Assembly (NCBI RefSeq): GCF_001746365.1
Contig: NZ_MJAJ01000019.1
Location: 62,001 to 126,000, forward strand
Origin: Streptomyces sp. LUP30
GTDB taxonomy: Bacteria; Actinomycetota; Actinomycetes; Streptomycetales; Streptomycetaceae
Reading direction: 5' to 3'
DNA: 64,000 nt
This document shows, piece after piece, positions 16,466 to 25,780 of the stretch (positions within the stretch are counted from its first letter, which is position 1; every line of letters begins with the position of its first letter). Both the position numbers and the translations under genes were made by a program. The notes under the pieces are model-generated. The model did not search any database and was not told the origin of the DNA. It saw nothing but the letters and a program-made list of their open reading frames with translations.

Positions 16466-17851
16466 ATGACGGACCAGGAAACCCGCTACGAAGCGGTCCG
16501 CAGCAGGGATGCCCGGTTCGACGGCGAGTTCTTCTTCGCCGTCGAGACCACTGGGATCTACTGTCGGCCCAGCTGCCCGGCCGTGACGCCGAAACGTCAC
16601 AACGTGCGGTTCTTCGCGACGGCCGCCGCCGCGCAGGGCTCGGGTTTCCGGGCCTGTCGGCGGTGTCGTCCGGACGCCGTGCCGGGGTCGGCGGAGTGGA
16701 ACGCGCGGGCCGACGTCGTCGGTCGGGCCATGCGTCTGATCGGCGACGGAATCGTCGACCGGGAGGGTGTCGGCGGCCTGGCCGACCGGCTCGGCTACAG
16801 CGCCCGTCAGGTGCAGCGGCAGCTCACCGCCGAGCTCGGTGCGGGGCCGGTCGCGCTGGCCAGGGCGCAGCGCGCGCACACCGCGCGGGTCCTGCTGCAG
16901 ACGACCGGACTGCCGGTCACCGAGATCGCCTTCGCCGCCGGGTTCGCGAGCGTGCGCCAGTTCAACGACACGGTCCGGGCCGTGTACGCGACGACCCCGA
17001 CCGAGCTGCGGGCCGCCGTGCGCGCCCCGCATCGTACGGCCACGCCCTCGGCCGGGATACCGCTGCGACTCGCGCACCGGGGCCCGTACCACGCACAGGC
17101 CGTGTTCGACCTGCTGCAGCGTGAGGCCGTGGGCGGGGTGGAGGAGGTGAGCGGGCCGGTCGGCCGGCGCACTTACCGCCGTACGCTGCGGCTGCCGTAC
17201 GGCACCGGGATCGTCGCTGTGGACGAGCGGGCGGGGGCCCCGGGCCGGCCGTCGGCCGTCCATCCCGGCGGGTGGCTCGACGCCCGGCTGCACCTCACCG
17301 ACCCGCGTGACCTCACCACTGCGGTCCAGCGGCTGCGGCGGCTCTTCGACCTGGACGCCGACCCGTATGCCGTGGACGAGCGCCTCGGCGCCGATCCGCG
17401 GCTCGCCCCGCTGGTCGCCGCCCGCCCCGGGTTGCGGGCGCCGGGGGCGGCCGATCCGGAGGAGTACGCGGTGCGGGCGCTCGTCGGGCGGGTCCCGGCT
17501 GAGCGGCTCGTGCGCGCCTACGGCAAGGTTCTCGACGCCCCTTGCGGGACTCTCACCCATCTCTTCCCCGAGCCGGCGGTCCTGGCGGAGTCCGAGCCCG
17601 GCGGCCCGCTGGGGGCTCTCGTCGCCGCCCTCGCCGACGGCGCCCTACGCCTGGACCCGGGCGTCGACAGGGACGACGCGCAGGCCGCGCTGCTGGCCCT
17701 GCCCGGGCTGGACGCTGCGGCGGTCGCGGCGATCCGTGCCCGCGCGCTTGGCGACCCCGACGTCGCGCCGCCCGGCGCGGACGTCCCCGACACCTGGCGC
17801 CCTTGGCGCACGTACGCCCTGCACCATCTGCGCGCCGCGGAGGAACGATGA
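16466..17851 (+). CDS. Ada-AlkA fusion: methyl phosphotriester sensor, AraC-type regulator and glycosylase-like domain
   Basis: This 461-residue protein joins DNA alkylation sensing and repair. The Ada N-terminal zinc domain keeps all four cysteines (C33, C37, C64, C67), with C33 in GIYCRPSC the expected methyl acceptor. An AraC-type helix-turn-helix follows (about residues 88-185, including VTEIAFAAGFASVRQFND). The last 250 residues resemble AlkA 3-methyladenine glycosylase, but the usual helix-hairpin-helix GIGPWTA is replaced by GLDAAAVAA. The segment after the GDPD aspartate is also shortened. Glycosylase activity is therefore doubtful. The stop overlaps the next gene's start (ATGA), so the pair is coupled. 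Confidence 0.88.
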   Translation: MTDQETRYEAVRSRDARFDGEFFFAVETTGIYCRPSCPAVTPKRHNVRFFATAAAAQGSGFRACRRCRPDAVPGSAEWNARADVVGRAMRLIGDGIVDREGVGGLADRLGYSARQVQRQLTAELGAGPVALARAQRAHTARVLLQTTGLPVTEIAFAAGFASVRQFNDTVRAVYATTPTELRAAVRAPHRTATPSAGIPLRLAHRGPYHAQAVFDLLQREAVGGVEEVSGPVGRRTYRRTLRLPYGTGIVAVDERAGAPGRPSAVHPGGWLDARLHLTDPRDLTTAVQRLRRLFDLDADPYAVDERLGADPRLAPLVAARPGLRAPGAADPEEYAVRALVGRVPAERLVRAYGKVLDAPCGTLTHLFPEPAVLAESEPGGPLGALVAALADGALRLDPGVDRDDAQAALLALPGLDAAAVAAIRARALGDPDVAPPGADVPDTWRPWRTYALHHLRAAEER

Positions 17852-18534
17852 CCGACCTGACGGACCTGACCGAGCCGACCGATCTCTCCCAGCCGACCGA
17901 GCCGACCGAGCTTTGCCGGCCGACCGAGCCGGCCGACCTTTCCCAGCCGACCGAGCTGACAGACCCTGTCGAGGTGTCGGAGCCGACCGAGCGGCCTCAC
18001 CCGAAGGTGGGAGACCCGGGGGAGCGGGCGGAGGAGCTGACGGCGTACTGGACGAGGGTGGAGAGCCCGCTCGGCCCGCTGCTGCTCACCGCCGATCCCG
18101 ACGGTGCGCTGACGTCCCTTTCCGTGCCCGGGCAGAAGGGCGGGCGGTCCGTGCGGGCGGACTGGCGTCACGATGTCGGGCCCTTCCGCTCGGCACGGGA
18201 GCAGCTCGACGCCTACTTCGCCGCCGACCTCGAGGAGTTCACGCTTCCCCTGCGCAGCGACGGCACCGCGTTCCGCGAGCGGGTGTGGGCCGCCCTGGAC
18301 TCGGTCCCGTACGGGGCGACCACTACGTACGGTGAGGTCGCCGCTCGGGTCGGCGCCTCGCGGATGGCGGTACGAGCGGTGGGCGGCGCCGTCGGGGCCA
18401 ACCCTTTGTTGATCGTGCGGCCCTGCCACCGGGTCATCGGTGCTGACGGCTCACTGACCGGATACGCGGGCGGTTTGGACCGCAAGGTGCGACTGCTGAC
18501 CTTGGAAGGCGTGCTCCCGACACCGTCGCTCTGA
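17848..18534 (+). CDS. ogt: methylated-DNA-protein cysteine methyltransferase with acidic repeat leader
   Basis: This enzyme removes alkyl groups from O6-alkylguanine by irreversible transfer to its own cysteine. The C-terminal part has the active-site motif PCHRVIG and the helix-turn-helix segment YGEVAARVGASRMAVRAVGG, as in Ogt/AGT proteins. The first 60 or so of 228 residues are unusual: TDLTEPTDLSQPTEP-like units repeated five or more times, rich in Thr, Glu, Pro and Asp. The ATG at 17848 overlaps the ada-alkA stop, and it is the only ATG that gives a full-length enzyme. The pair forms an alkylation-repair operon. Confidence 0.92.
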   Translation: MTDLTDLTEPTDLSQPTEPTELCRPTEPADLSQPTELTDPVEVSEPTERPHPKVGDPGERAEELTAYWTRVESPLGPLLLTADPDGALTSLSVPGQKGGRSVRADWRHDVGPFRSAREQLDAYFAADLEEFTLPLRSDGTAFRERVWAALDSVPYGATTTYGEVAARVGASRMAVRAVGGAVGANPLLIVRPCHRVIGADGSLTGYAGGLDRKVRLLTLEGVLPTPSL

Positions 18535-18538
18535 CGGC

Positions 18539-18746
18539 GGAGCCCGTTCCGAGTCTGCGGAGCCTGTTGCGAGTCTGCGGAGCCCGTTCCGAACCTGTCG
18601 ACGGTCGGCACGGCCACCGCGGTCGCCACGGCCGTCCGGCGACTGTCGGCCACCAGGGACAGTCCGCCATCTGGAGCCCTCCACTCCTCGCGACCCGCGA
18701 CCCGCGACCCGCGACCCGCCACCTGCGACCTGCGACCTGCGACTGT
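18539..18746. repeat. simple tandem repeats downstream of ogt
   Basis: GGAGCCCGTTCCGAGTCTGC-like 20-bp units occur about three times at 18539-18596. A 7-bp unit GCGACCC/GCGACCT is then repeated eight times at 18691-18746. No gene is supported in this gap. Confidence 0.85.
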
Positions 18747-18807
18747 CCACGGCGGGCGCCTGTCGGGGCGTCCACCGGGACCGGGGCAATTGCTGCGTCG
18801 ACGTCAG

Positions 18808-19290
18808 TCAGCCCCACAGTTCCGCCCCCAGCCACGCCCCCGCGATCAGGAGGCAGGTGAACAGTTCTGCCAGTACGCTCCAGCCGCCGGAGTGCATCGC
18901 TGTGCGAAGGGCTGCGCGGGCCTCGCCGTGGCGGCCGAGGCGGAGGCGTTCGGAGAGGTAGATGCCGCCCATGAAGCCCGGGATCGCGCCGAGCACGGGC
19001 AACAGGAGAAATCCGAGAAACGCGCCGACTCCCGCGTACACCGCCATCCGCGGGGTCGCGCCGCTCGCCCGCAGCCGGCGAGGAGGGAGGGCCCAGCGCA
19101 GCACCTGGGACAGAAACAGCGTTACCGTCGCCCCGACCAGCACGAACCAGGAGACCGGGCGCGGATCGTCCAGCGCCCACCACAGGACCGCGGCCCATAC
19201 CAGCCACGATCCCGGGACGCCGGGCACCAGCACTCCACACAGGCCGAGCAGAATGACCAGCCCGACCAGCAGGAGTTCCCACACTCCCAT
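18808..19290 (-). CDS. DUF456 membrane protein
   Basis: This is a 160-residue integral membrane protein of the DUF456 family, whose function is not known. It is almost entirely hydrophobic, with four or five membrane segments. It has the glycine-rich repeated pattern of the family (LVILLGLCGVLVPGVPGSWL near the start and FLLLPVLGAIPGFMGGIYL in the second half). A basic loop, SERLRLGRHGEARAALR, separates the last segments. ATG at 19290. It stands alone between ogt (convergent) and the regulator gene at 19375, so context gives no hint of role. Confidence 0.88.
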   Translation of the reverse strand: MGVWELLLVGLVILLGLCGVLVPGVPGSWLVWAAVLWWALDDPRPVSWFVLVGATVTLFLSQVLRWALPPRRLRASGATPRMAVYAGVGAFLGFLLLPVLGAIPGFMGGIYLSERLRLGRHGEARAALRTAMHSGGWSVLAELFTCLLIAGAWLGAELWG

Positions 19291-19374
19291 CTGCCCAGCC
19301 TGCCCGAGCCGGAGACAACGCGCAGGTCAAGGCGTACGGCTGTACGGCCGTGAAAACGCCGGCAAGCGGTGTCG

Positions 19375-20358
19375 TCACCGTTCCCGGGTCACCCAGCCGC
19401 GTTCATAGGCGTGCCAGCCCAGTTGCAGCCGGGTCGTCGCTCCTGTCAGTTCCATCAGCCCCTTCACCCGGCGCTGCACGGTCCGCAGCCCCAGATCGAG
19501 CTGTTTGGCCGCGCTCGCGTCGGTCATCCCGGCCAGCAGTAGGGAGAGGATTTCCAGATCGGCGGCGTCGGGCGTGGCCGGGTCCCGCTCGGCGACCCCC
19601 GCCGTCCCCAGGCGCAGCGGGAGCGCCTCCCGCCACACCGACTCGAACAGCCCCGAGAGCAACTCGAGCAGCCCGCTGGCGTGCACCACCAGCGCGGCAG
19701 GCTCCGCGGAGCGGCCGGTCAGCGGCACCAGGGCGAGCGAACGGTCGGCGACCACCAGCTTCGTCGGCACGGCCTCCACCACTCGCACCTGCTCGTCCCG
19801 GGCGAGCGCGGCGGTCAGTTCCCGCATACCGTCCGGCTGGTCGAGCACGGCCCGCTCCAGCACCACGCGGTAGCGCACGCCGCGGGCCGCGGCCCGCTCC
19901 TCGGCGTCGTTCTCGCTGCTGGTCACGGCCACCGGAGAGCCGGTGACCAGCGCGCACACCTCGTCGCTCGCCCCGAGCTGAAGCTGCAGGAAGCGCTGGG
20001 CGACGGCGGCGGCGCCCGTCACCACCTCGACCAGGTCGTGGACCGCCGGTTCGGCGGCGGCCGCCCGGTACTCCTCGGCCAGCAGGGCGGCCGCCAGCTC
20101 CGCCTTGTCGAGCTCATGCCGCTGGTGGGTGAGCAGAGCGCCCAGGGCGACGCCCGGCGGCGCGGCGACCCAGCGTCCCGGCCGGCCCGAGGACTGAGCC
20201 GCGAGGCCGTGCCGTTCCAGTCGGCGCAGCGCACGTTCCGTTTCGTGCTCGCCCAGGGTCAGTCGGCGTGCGAGATCCGGCACGTCCGCGGCGCCCACCG
20301 ACACCAGCGCCCGGTACGCCGACTCGTGCGCCTCGTCGAGTCCTATCGCTCCCAGCAT
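19375..20358 (-). CDS. TrmB/LuxR-type helix-turn-helix regulator
   Basis: This is a 327-residue transcriptional regulator with two DNA-binding ends. The N-terminal winged helix (about residues 8-65, YRALVSVGAADVPDLARRL onward) resembles TrmB-type domains. The C-terminal 60 residues (DAADLEILSLLLAGMTDASA to RTVQRRVKGLMELTG) form a LuxR-type helix-turn-helix. The middle is a sensor region of unknown ligand. Many Streptomyces genomes carry paralogues of this architecture, often near metabolic clusters. Two direct repeats just upstream of its start at 20358 suggest autoregulation. Confidence 0.88.
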   Translation of the reverse strand: MLGAIGLDEAHESAYRALVSVGAADVPDLARRLTLGEHETERALRRLERHGLAAQSSGRPGRWVAAPPGVALGALLTHQRHELDKAELAAALLAEEYRAAAAEPAVHDLVEVVTGAAAVAQRFLQLQLGASDEVCALVTGSPVAVTSSENDAEERAAARGVRYRVVLERAVLDQPDGMRELTAALARDEQVRVVEAVPTKLVVADRSLALVPLTGRSAEPAALVVHASGLLELLSGLFESVWREALPLRLGTAGVAERDPATPDAADLEILSLLLAGMTDASAAKQLDLGLRTVQRRVKGLMELTGATTRLQLGWHAYERGWVTRER

Positions 20359-20835
20359 GGGTGCCGTCCCTCCTCCTGACGTCCCGTGACTGGCGGACCG
20401 ACGTCCCGTGAGTGGCGGGAAGCAGCCACGGCGTAAACCCGCCGCCGCACATCATCGCCGTACCGACGGTCACTCTGCCAATGTGTGGCCACGGCGGGAA
20501 CACGTGATCATCCATCGATCATCCACGGTGGGGGTCCGGAAACGCCGTGCACACCCGGATCGGCCCGGCCGCCACGCCGTGCTCCGAGGACTGCGAGACG
20601 TGATCCGGGTTCGTGACGCGCAGGGGCGCAATAGGGGACTCGAGCCCTGGTCACCCGCGTCGCCGGGCGGTTCTCCCGTGGGGGGTGGAACCGCCCGGCG
20701 GCCACCGTCACGCCTCGCCCGGCACAGCCGCCGAGCGCTGAATGCATCCCCCGCAAAATCGTTCGACACCCGTGGCGTGGCGCATTTTCCGGATGCCCCG
20801 TTTTCATACGGCCCGTGCGGTGGACAATTGGCGGC
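20359..20835. other. intergenic region between the TrmB/LuxR-type gene and the PP2C-like gene
   Basis: This 477-bp divergent region holds promoters for both flanking genes. The repeat pair at 20379-20420 is listed separately. GATCATCC occurs twice around 20507-20525 next to a CACGTGATC word. The stretch 20745-20815 is less GC-rich and may carry the promoter of the plus-strand gene. No coding sequence is supported. Confidence 0.5.
20379..20420. promoter_or_regulatory. direct repeat pair, probable regulator binding site
   Basis: GACGTCCCGTGACTGGCGGA (20379-20398) and GACGTCCCGTGAGTGGCGGG (20400-20419) are near-identical and offset by 21 bp, about two helical turns. They lie 21-62 bp upstream of the TrmB/LuxR-type gene start. 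The phasing suits side-by-side binding of two protein copies on one face of the DNA. Confidence 0.55.
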
Positions 20836-23376
20836 ATGAGCCAGCAGGGGGGAAGGCCCACCGGTCGCGAGGACGACTGGTGGCGGCAGCTGTACGAAGA
20901 CGCCACCGAGGACACGGGGCCCGCGCCCGCCGCCGACTCCCTGGACGACCGCTTCGCCTCGGCTGCCGGAGCGGTGCGTTCTGCGGGCGGGACGGACGGC
21001 GCGCGCCCGGGCGACGGCGACCGCGTCGACCGCGCCGGCCCAGGCGCCCCGGAGGGCGAGCGGGGCCCGGACGGCATACGGGAGCCGGAGGGCGTGCGGG
21101 ATCCGAGAGGCATGCGGGACCGGGACGGCATGCGGGGCCCGTCGGCCGGACGCCACGCGGACGGGGTGCAGGGCCCGCCCGTCAGGCGCTACCCGGACGG
21201 CGACGAGGCCGACTCGTCGACCCCGCGTGATGCGACGGCCGATGCGGTGGGCGACATGGGCGACGTGGGCGAAGTGGGGGGCGGTACGGCGGACGGCGAG
21301 GCCGGCTCCAGCGCCGTCGATCCGCTGCCGTCGCCGCGCGCCGAACGGTCCGGCTCCGGCGCACCGGCCGATTGGTGGACCTCGCAGGGCATGAGGTCGT
21401 CAGGGCCGCCCTCATCGTCGGAGGCCACCGTTCCGCAGCCGAGAAGCCGACCGTCCGCCGCGCCCGCCGTCCCCGGCGCGCCCGGCGCGGGGCGCGACTC
21501 CGGCGGGCGGAACACCGGCGTGACGGACAGCGGCTCGGGCAGCGCGCCGGCCGCCGCCCCCCGCGGCGCCTACCGAGGCGCCGGAGACGACGGTCCGGAC
21601 GCCCGCGGCGATGCGTGGACCGACGCCAAGGAGGGTGCGGGCTGGGGCGCCCGGGCGGAACCACCGCCGGACGGGCCGCCCGACCCCGGGGACCTCCCGC
21701 CGGATCCCCTGGACTTCCCGCCCGGTCCGCTGCCGCCGGGGTTCGCCGAGCAGCCGATCCGGGACGCAGGCCCCACGGCCTCCAGGTCCTCCACGGCCTC
21801 TGGGTCCTCCACGCCCTCCGGGTCCTCCACGACCGACGGCGACACGTCGCCGCACGCGGCGTCCACCGGCGTCGAAGGACGAACGTCGCAACCACCCTCA
21901 CCTGCAGCACCTCCCTCACTCCAGGGACCCCCCTCGCCCCTGCGCCCGCCCTCGGCGACCCCTCCGCCCGCGACGCAGACGACCCCCCGGTCCGAGCCCG
22001 CTGTCGCACCCGCCGTCCCAGCCCCGCCAGCCGCACCTGGCACCCCGGCCGCTCCTGCCGCCCAGACCGCGCCTGCGACACCAGCCGTACCCCCTGCGCC
22101 CGCCACACCTCCTGCTCCTGCGGTCTCGCCCGCGCCTGCAGTCCCCCCTGTCCCCGCCGTGGCGCCGCCTCCACCCCTGCAGCCGCCCGTACCGGCCCAT
22201 GCCCCGCCGCCCCCGACGGCCCCCACCGCGTACGCCGACGGCCCGGCGCCCTCCTTCAGCCCGGCCGGTTCGTCGTCCGCCGCCGCCCCGGACCGCGGCC
22301 AGGGCAGCGCACCTGCTCCGATCCCCGCCTCGGCCCGCGCCCACGACCGGGCTGCCGAGCCCACTCCGCCCGACCACCCGCCCACCGTCCTCGCCTTCCC
22401 CGTTCTCCCCGCCTCCAAGGACTACGTCGGTTCCGGGCCGCCCACCTACGACGCCGAGCCCACCGCTCTCCCGGCCGCCGACCCGGACGAGTTGGACGAT
22501 TTGGTCGCCGACACCGTCCTGGACGGCGCCCGGTACGGAGCCTGGGCGCTGCGGGCGGCGTCGGTGCGGGGCGACTCCGCCCGGTACCGCGGAGAGCCAC
22601 GCCGGGACTCGTTGCTCACCGCCCGTTTCGGGACGGGCGAGCACGCGCTCATCCTGGTCGCGATGGCGACCGGCGCCAGGGCGACTCCGGGCGCGCATCG
22701 TGCGGCCGCCGAGGTGTGCCGGTGGATCGGGCGGGCCGTGGGCCGCAGCCATGTCCGGCTCGCCGAGGACATCAGGGCGGCCCGGCGCGGCGATCTGAAA
22801 TCGGGTCTGCACCGGCTCACCGACCGCAGCCTCGGCCGGCTCCGTGCCAGCGCCGCGGAACAGGGGCTCGAGCCCGAGGAGTACGCGGCCACCCTGCGCT
22901 GTCTGCTGCTGCCCGCCGACCCCGACTGCCGCACGCGCGTGTTCTTCGGGGTAGGAGGCGGCGGACTGTTCCGGCTGCGCGGCGGCGTCTGGCGGGACAT
23001 CGAACCGCAGGTCGGTGAGGTGGCCGGCGAGCCGGTCGTCGGCTTCGGGTCGCTGCCGGCCGAGACGCCCGAGGGCGACCGGCTCACCATGGACCTGGGC
23101 ATCACCACGCCCCCCAACCCCTACGATCCCGACCCCGGGCCGCCCCGGGCTCCCTTCCGCTTCCGGGCGTCCGTAGCCCGCCCGGGTGACACGCTCTTGA
23201 TGTGCACCGGCGGACTGGCGGACCCCCTGCGCGGGGAGCCGGGACTGTCCGCGCACCTGACGGGCCGCTGGTCGGACCCCGCCCCGCCCGGCCTCGCCGC
23301 CTTCCTCGCCGACACCCAGGTGAGGGTGAAGGGCTATGCGGACGACCGTACGGCCGCGGCCGTCTGGGAGGCGTGA
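20836..23376 (+). CDS. PP2C-like protein with long proline-rich N-terminus
   Basis: This is an 846-residue protein in two halves. Residues 1-540 are low complexity: Asp/Gly/Arg-rich at first, then a long Pro/Ala tract from about 330 to 500. The last 300 residues resemble PP2C serine/threonine phosphatases (RRDSLLTARFGTGEHALILV, and GDTLLMCTGGLADP near 784). The DGHGG metal motif is absent, and the usual Asp in the final SDG motif is Gly here, so catalytic activity is doubtful. ATG 20836 is chosen because it opens MSQQGG; a GTG at 20815 is possible. It is followed 62 bp later by poxB. The role is unknown. Confidence 0.82.
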   Translation: MSQQGGRPTGREDDWWRQLYEDATEDTGPAPAADSLDDRFASAAGAVRSAGGTDGARPGDGDRVDRAGPGAPEGERGPDGIREPEGVRDPRGMRDRDGMRGPSAGRHADGVQGPPVRRYPDGDEADSSTPRDATADAVGDMGDVGEVGGGTADGEAGSSAVDPLPSPRAERSGSGAPADWWTSQGMRSSGPPSSSEATVPQPRSRPSAAPAVPGAPGAGRDSGGRNTGVTDSGSGSAPAAAPRGAYRGAGDDGPDARGDAWTDAKEGAGWGARAEPPPDGPPDPGDLPPDPLDFPPGPLPPGFAEQPIRDAGPTASRSSTASGSSTPSGSSTTDGDTSPHAASTGVEGRTSQPPSPAAPPSLQGPPSPLRPPSATPPPATQTTPRSEPAVAPAVPAPPAAPGTPAAPAAQTAPATPAVPPAPATPPAPAVSPAPAVPPVPAVAPPPPLQPPVPAHAPPPPTAPTAYADGPAPSFSPAGSSSAAAPDRGQGSAPAPIPASARAHDRAAEPTPPDHPPTVLAFPVLPASKDYVGSGPPTYDAEPTALPAADPDELDDLVADTVLDGARYGAWALRAASVRGDSARYRGEPRRDSLLTARFGTGEHALILVAMATGARATPGAHRAAAEVCRWIGRAVGRSHVRLAEDIRAARRGDLKSGLHRLTDRSLGRLRASAAEQGLEPEEYAATLRCLLLPADPDCRTRVFFGVGGGGLFRLRGGVWRDIEPQVGEVAGEPVVGFGSLPAETPEGDRLTMDLGITTPPNPYDPDPGPPRAPFRFRASVARPGDTLLMCTGGLADPLRGEPGLSAHLTGRWSDPAPPGLAAFLADTQVRVKGYADDRTAAAVWEA

Positions 23377-23438
23377 GCGCGCCGCCGCGCCCACTGTGGA
23401 GGGATCGACCCGAGGAAACCGAAGGGGTGCGTCGATCC

Positions 23439-25181
23439 ATGGCCAAGCAGAATGTCGCCGAGCAGTTCGTGGACATCCTCGCCCGTGCGGGTGTCAAGCG
23501 CCTCTACGGCGTCGTGGGGGACAGCCTCAACCCCGTGGTGGACGCGGTGCGACGCCATCCCGGCGTCGACTGGATCCACGTCCGCCACGAGGAGACGGCC
23601 GCGTTCGCCGCTGGCGCGGAGGCCCAGATCACCGGGAGGCTCGCCGCCTGCGCGGGCTCCTGCGGGCCCGGCAACCTCCACCTCATCAACGGCCTGTACG
23701 ACGCGCACCGCTCCATGGCCCCGGTACTCGCCCTGGCCTCGCACATCCCCTCCAGCGAGATCGGCCTGGGCTACTTCCAGGAAACCCACCCGGATCACTT
23801 GTTCCGCGAATGCAGCCATTACTGCGAGCTGGTCTCCAACCCGAAACAGATGCCTCGGTTGCTGCACACCGCGATCCAGAACGCCGTCGGCCGCAGCGGC
23901 GTCAGCGTCGTGTCCCTGCCCGGTGACATCGCCGACCGGCCCGCGCCGGAGAAAGCCGTCGAAACCGCTCTCGTCACCGCACGCCCCGCTGTCCGACCCG
24001 GCGACGCCGAGATCGACGCACTCGTCGAGATGGTCGACGCGGCCGGCAAGGTCACTCTGTTCTGCGGCAGCGGAACAGCCGGGGCGCACGCCGAGGTGAT
24101 GGAGTTCGCCGGGAAGATCAAGTCTCCGGTGGGGCACGCGTTGCGTGGAAAAGAATGGATTCAGTACGACAATCCGTACGACGTCGGGATGAGTGGTCTC
24201 CTCGGGTACGGCGCCGCCTACGAGGCCACCCACGAGTGCGATCTGCTGATCCTTCTCGGAACCGATTTCCCCTACAGCGCCTTCCTTCCCGACGACGTGA
24301 AGATCGCCCAGGTCGATGTGCGGCCTGAACACCTCGGCAGACGCTCGAAGTTGGACCTCGCCGTATGGGGTGACGTGCGCGAGACCCTGCGCTGCCTCAT
24401 CCCGCGCGTGCGGGCCAAGGAGGACCGGCGCTTCCTCGACCGGATGTTGAAGAAACACGCCGAGGCGCTGGAGGGGGTCGTAAAGGCGTACACGCGGAAA
24501 GTCGAGAAACACGTTCCCATCCACCCGGAGTACGTGGCGTCCGTCCTCGACGAACTCGCCGACGACGACGCCGTGTTCACCGTCGACACCGGTATGTGCA
24601 ACGTCTGGGCCGCGCGGTACCTCACGCCCAACGGCCGCCGTCGTGTCATCGGCTCCTTCTCCCACGGCTCCATGGCGAACGCGTTGCCCATGGCCATCGG
24701 CGCGCAGTTCACCGACCGCGGCCGCCAGGTCGTGTCGATGTCCGGCGACGGCGGTTTCTCCATGTTGATGGGCGACTTCCTGACCCTCGTCCAGTACGAC
24801 CTGCCCGTGAAGGTCGTACTGTTCAACAACTCCTCACTCGGCATGGTGGAGTTGGAGATGCTGGTCGCGGGACTGCCCTCCTACGGCACGAGCAACAAGA
24901 ACCCCGACTTCGCCGCGGTGGCACGTGCGTGTGGCGCCCACGGTGTGCGCGTCGAGAAACCCAAGCAGCTGGCCGGTGCGCTGAAGGACGCCTTCCGGCA
25001 CAAGGGACCGGCCCTGGTCGATGTCGTCACCGACCCCCATGCCCTCTCCATTCCGCCGAAGATCAGCGCCGATATGGTGACCGGCTTCGCGCTGTCGGCC
25101 TCGAAGATCGTCCTCGACGGGGGAGTGGGGCGCATGCTGCAGATGGCTCGCTCCAACCTGCGCAACATGCCCCGCCCCTAG
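23439..25181 (+). CDS. poxB: pyruvate oxidase / pyruvate:quinone dehydrogenase, ThDP enzyme
   Basis: This ThDP- and FAD-dependent enzyme decarboxylates pyruvate to acetate, passing electrons to quinone or oxygen. The 580-residue protein has the three domains of the family. The N-terminal pyrimidine-binding domain has catalytic Glu near residue 51 in HVRHEE. A central FAD domain follows, then a C-terminal ThDP domain with GDGGFSMLMGDFLTLVQYDL and the metal ligand in VLFNNSSLGMVELE. The open frame extends upstream, but ATG 23439 gives the conserved MAKQNVAEQFVDIL start. Whether the end is a membrane-binding amphipathic helix, as in E. coli PoxB, is unclear. It may be co-transcribed with the PP2C-like gene. 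Confidence 0.9.
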   Translation: MAKQNVAEQFVDILARAGVKRLYGVVGDSLNPVVDAVRRHPGVDWIHVRHEETAAFAAGAEAQITGRLAACAGSCGPGNLHLINGLYDAHRSMAPVLALASHIPSSEIGLGYFQETHPDHLFRECSHYCELVSNPKQMPRLLHTAIQNAVGRSGVSVVSLPGDIADRPAPEKAVETALVTARPAVRPGDAEIDALVEMVDAAGKVTLFCGSGTAGAHAEVMEFAGKIKSPVGHALRGKEWIQYDNPYDVGMSGLLGYGAAYEATHECDLLILLGTDFPYSAFLPDDVKIAQVDVRPEHLGRRSKLDLAVWGDVRETLRCLIPRVRAKEDRRFLDRMLKKHAEALEGVVKAYTRKVEKHVPIHPEYVASVLDELADDDAVFTVDTGMCNVWAARYLTPNGRRRVIGSFSHGSMANALPMAIGAQFTDRGRQVVSMSGDGGFSMLMGDFLTLVQYDLPVKVVLFNNSSLGMVELEMLVAGLPSYGTSNKNPDFAAVARACGAHGVRVEKPKQLAGALKDAFRHKGPALVDVVTDPHALSIPPKISADMVTGFALSASKIVLDGGVGRMLQMARSNLRNMPRP

Positions 25182-25359
25182 TGCTCCGACTGTAGATCGC
25201 TCTTGGACCGCTGGTGGCTACGCTTTCCGCGGTTTGCGTCGCTTGCCCAAGCTGGCGTGGGGCCTGTCCCGGGCCGGTGTCGTCGCGTCGAACTGGGCTT
25301 TGCTGGACACGGTCCGTGGTTCAGGCACGAGCGTGGTCGCGGTCGACCGCTACGGACTG

Positions 25360-25780
25360 CCGAGGCCCAGCCGACCGTGGGCCTGGTCTCGTCGTAGTGC
25401 GCAGCGAATCGTGCGACTGTGATGGTGGGCGTCCGGTAGTTCAGGCTGCGGACGTGTTCGAGGAACGTCACGGGCAGCGAGACGTGGTGGGTTTGTCCGT
25501 CGATGACGTCGTGTCCGGCTTCCATGACGTCGATCAGGACGTGGCCGGCGTCCAGACAGGTCACCACGTCTGCCTCGTCCGGCGCGCCGATGGGCCGTAC
25601 GGCATCGCGGATCTCCGTTCGGCCGGCCGGAGCGGTTGTCGAGTTCGTCGTAGAAGCCCAGCAGTCCCAGCACTGCTTTCCCTTCGACGAGGCTTTCTCT
25701 CCGGCGAGCCGTTCCGTCCTGGCACAGCGGCTGGTGCGGGCGCCGTTGGTCATCGGTGTGCGAGGACAAACGATCATACG
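25360..25780 (-). pseudogene. degenerate gene of unknown function (frameshifted)
   Basis: Two minus-strand frames each carry protein-like sequence that joins only across a frameshift near 25620-25640. The upstream frame reads LVEGKAVLGLLGFYDELDNR. The downstream frame reads DVVTCLDAGHVLIDVMEAGH and then TVARFAAHYDETRPTVGW. Base composition here is a little lower in GC than in the neighbours. I do not recognise the family. Together with the transposase-like scrap next to it, this suggests a mobile-element remnant region downstream of poxB. Confidence 0.45.
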
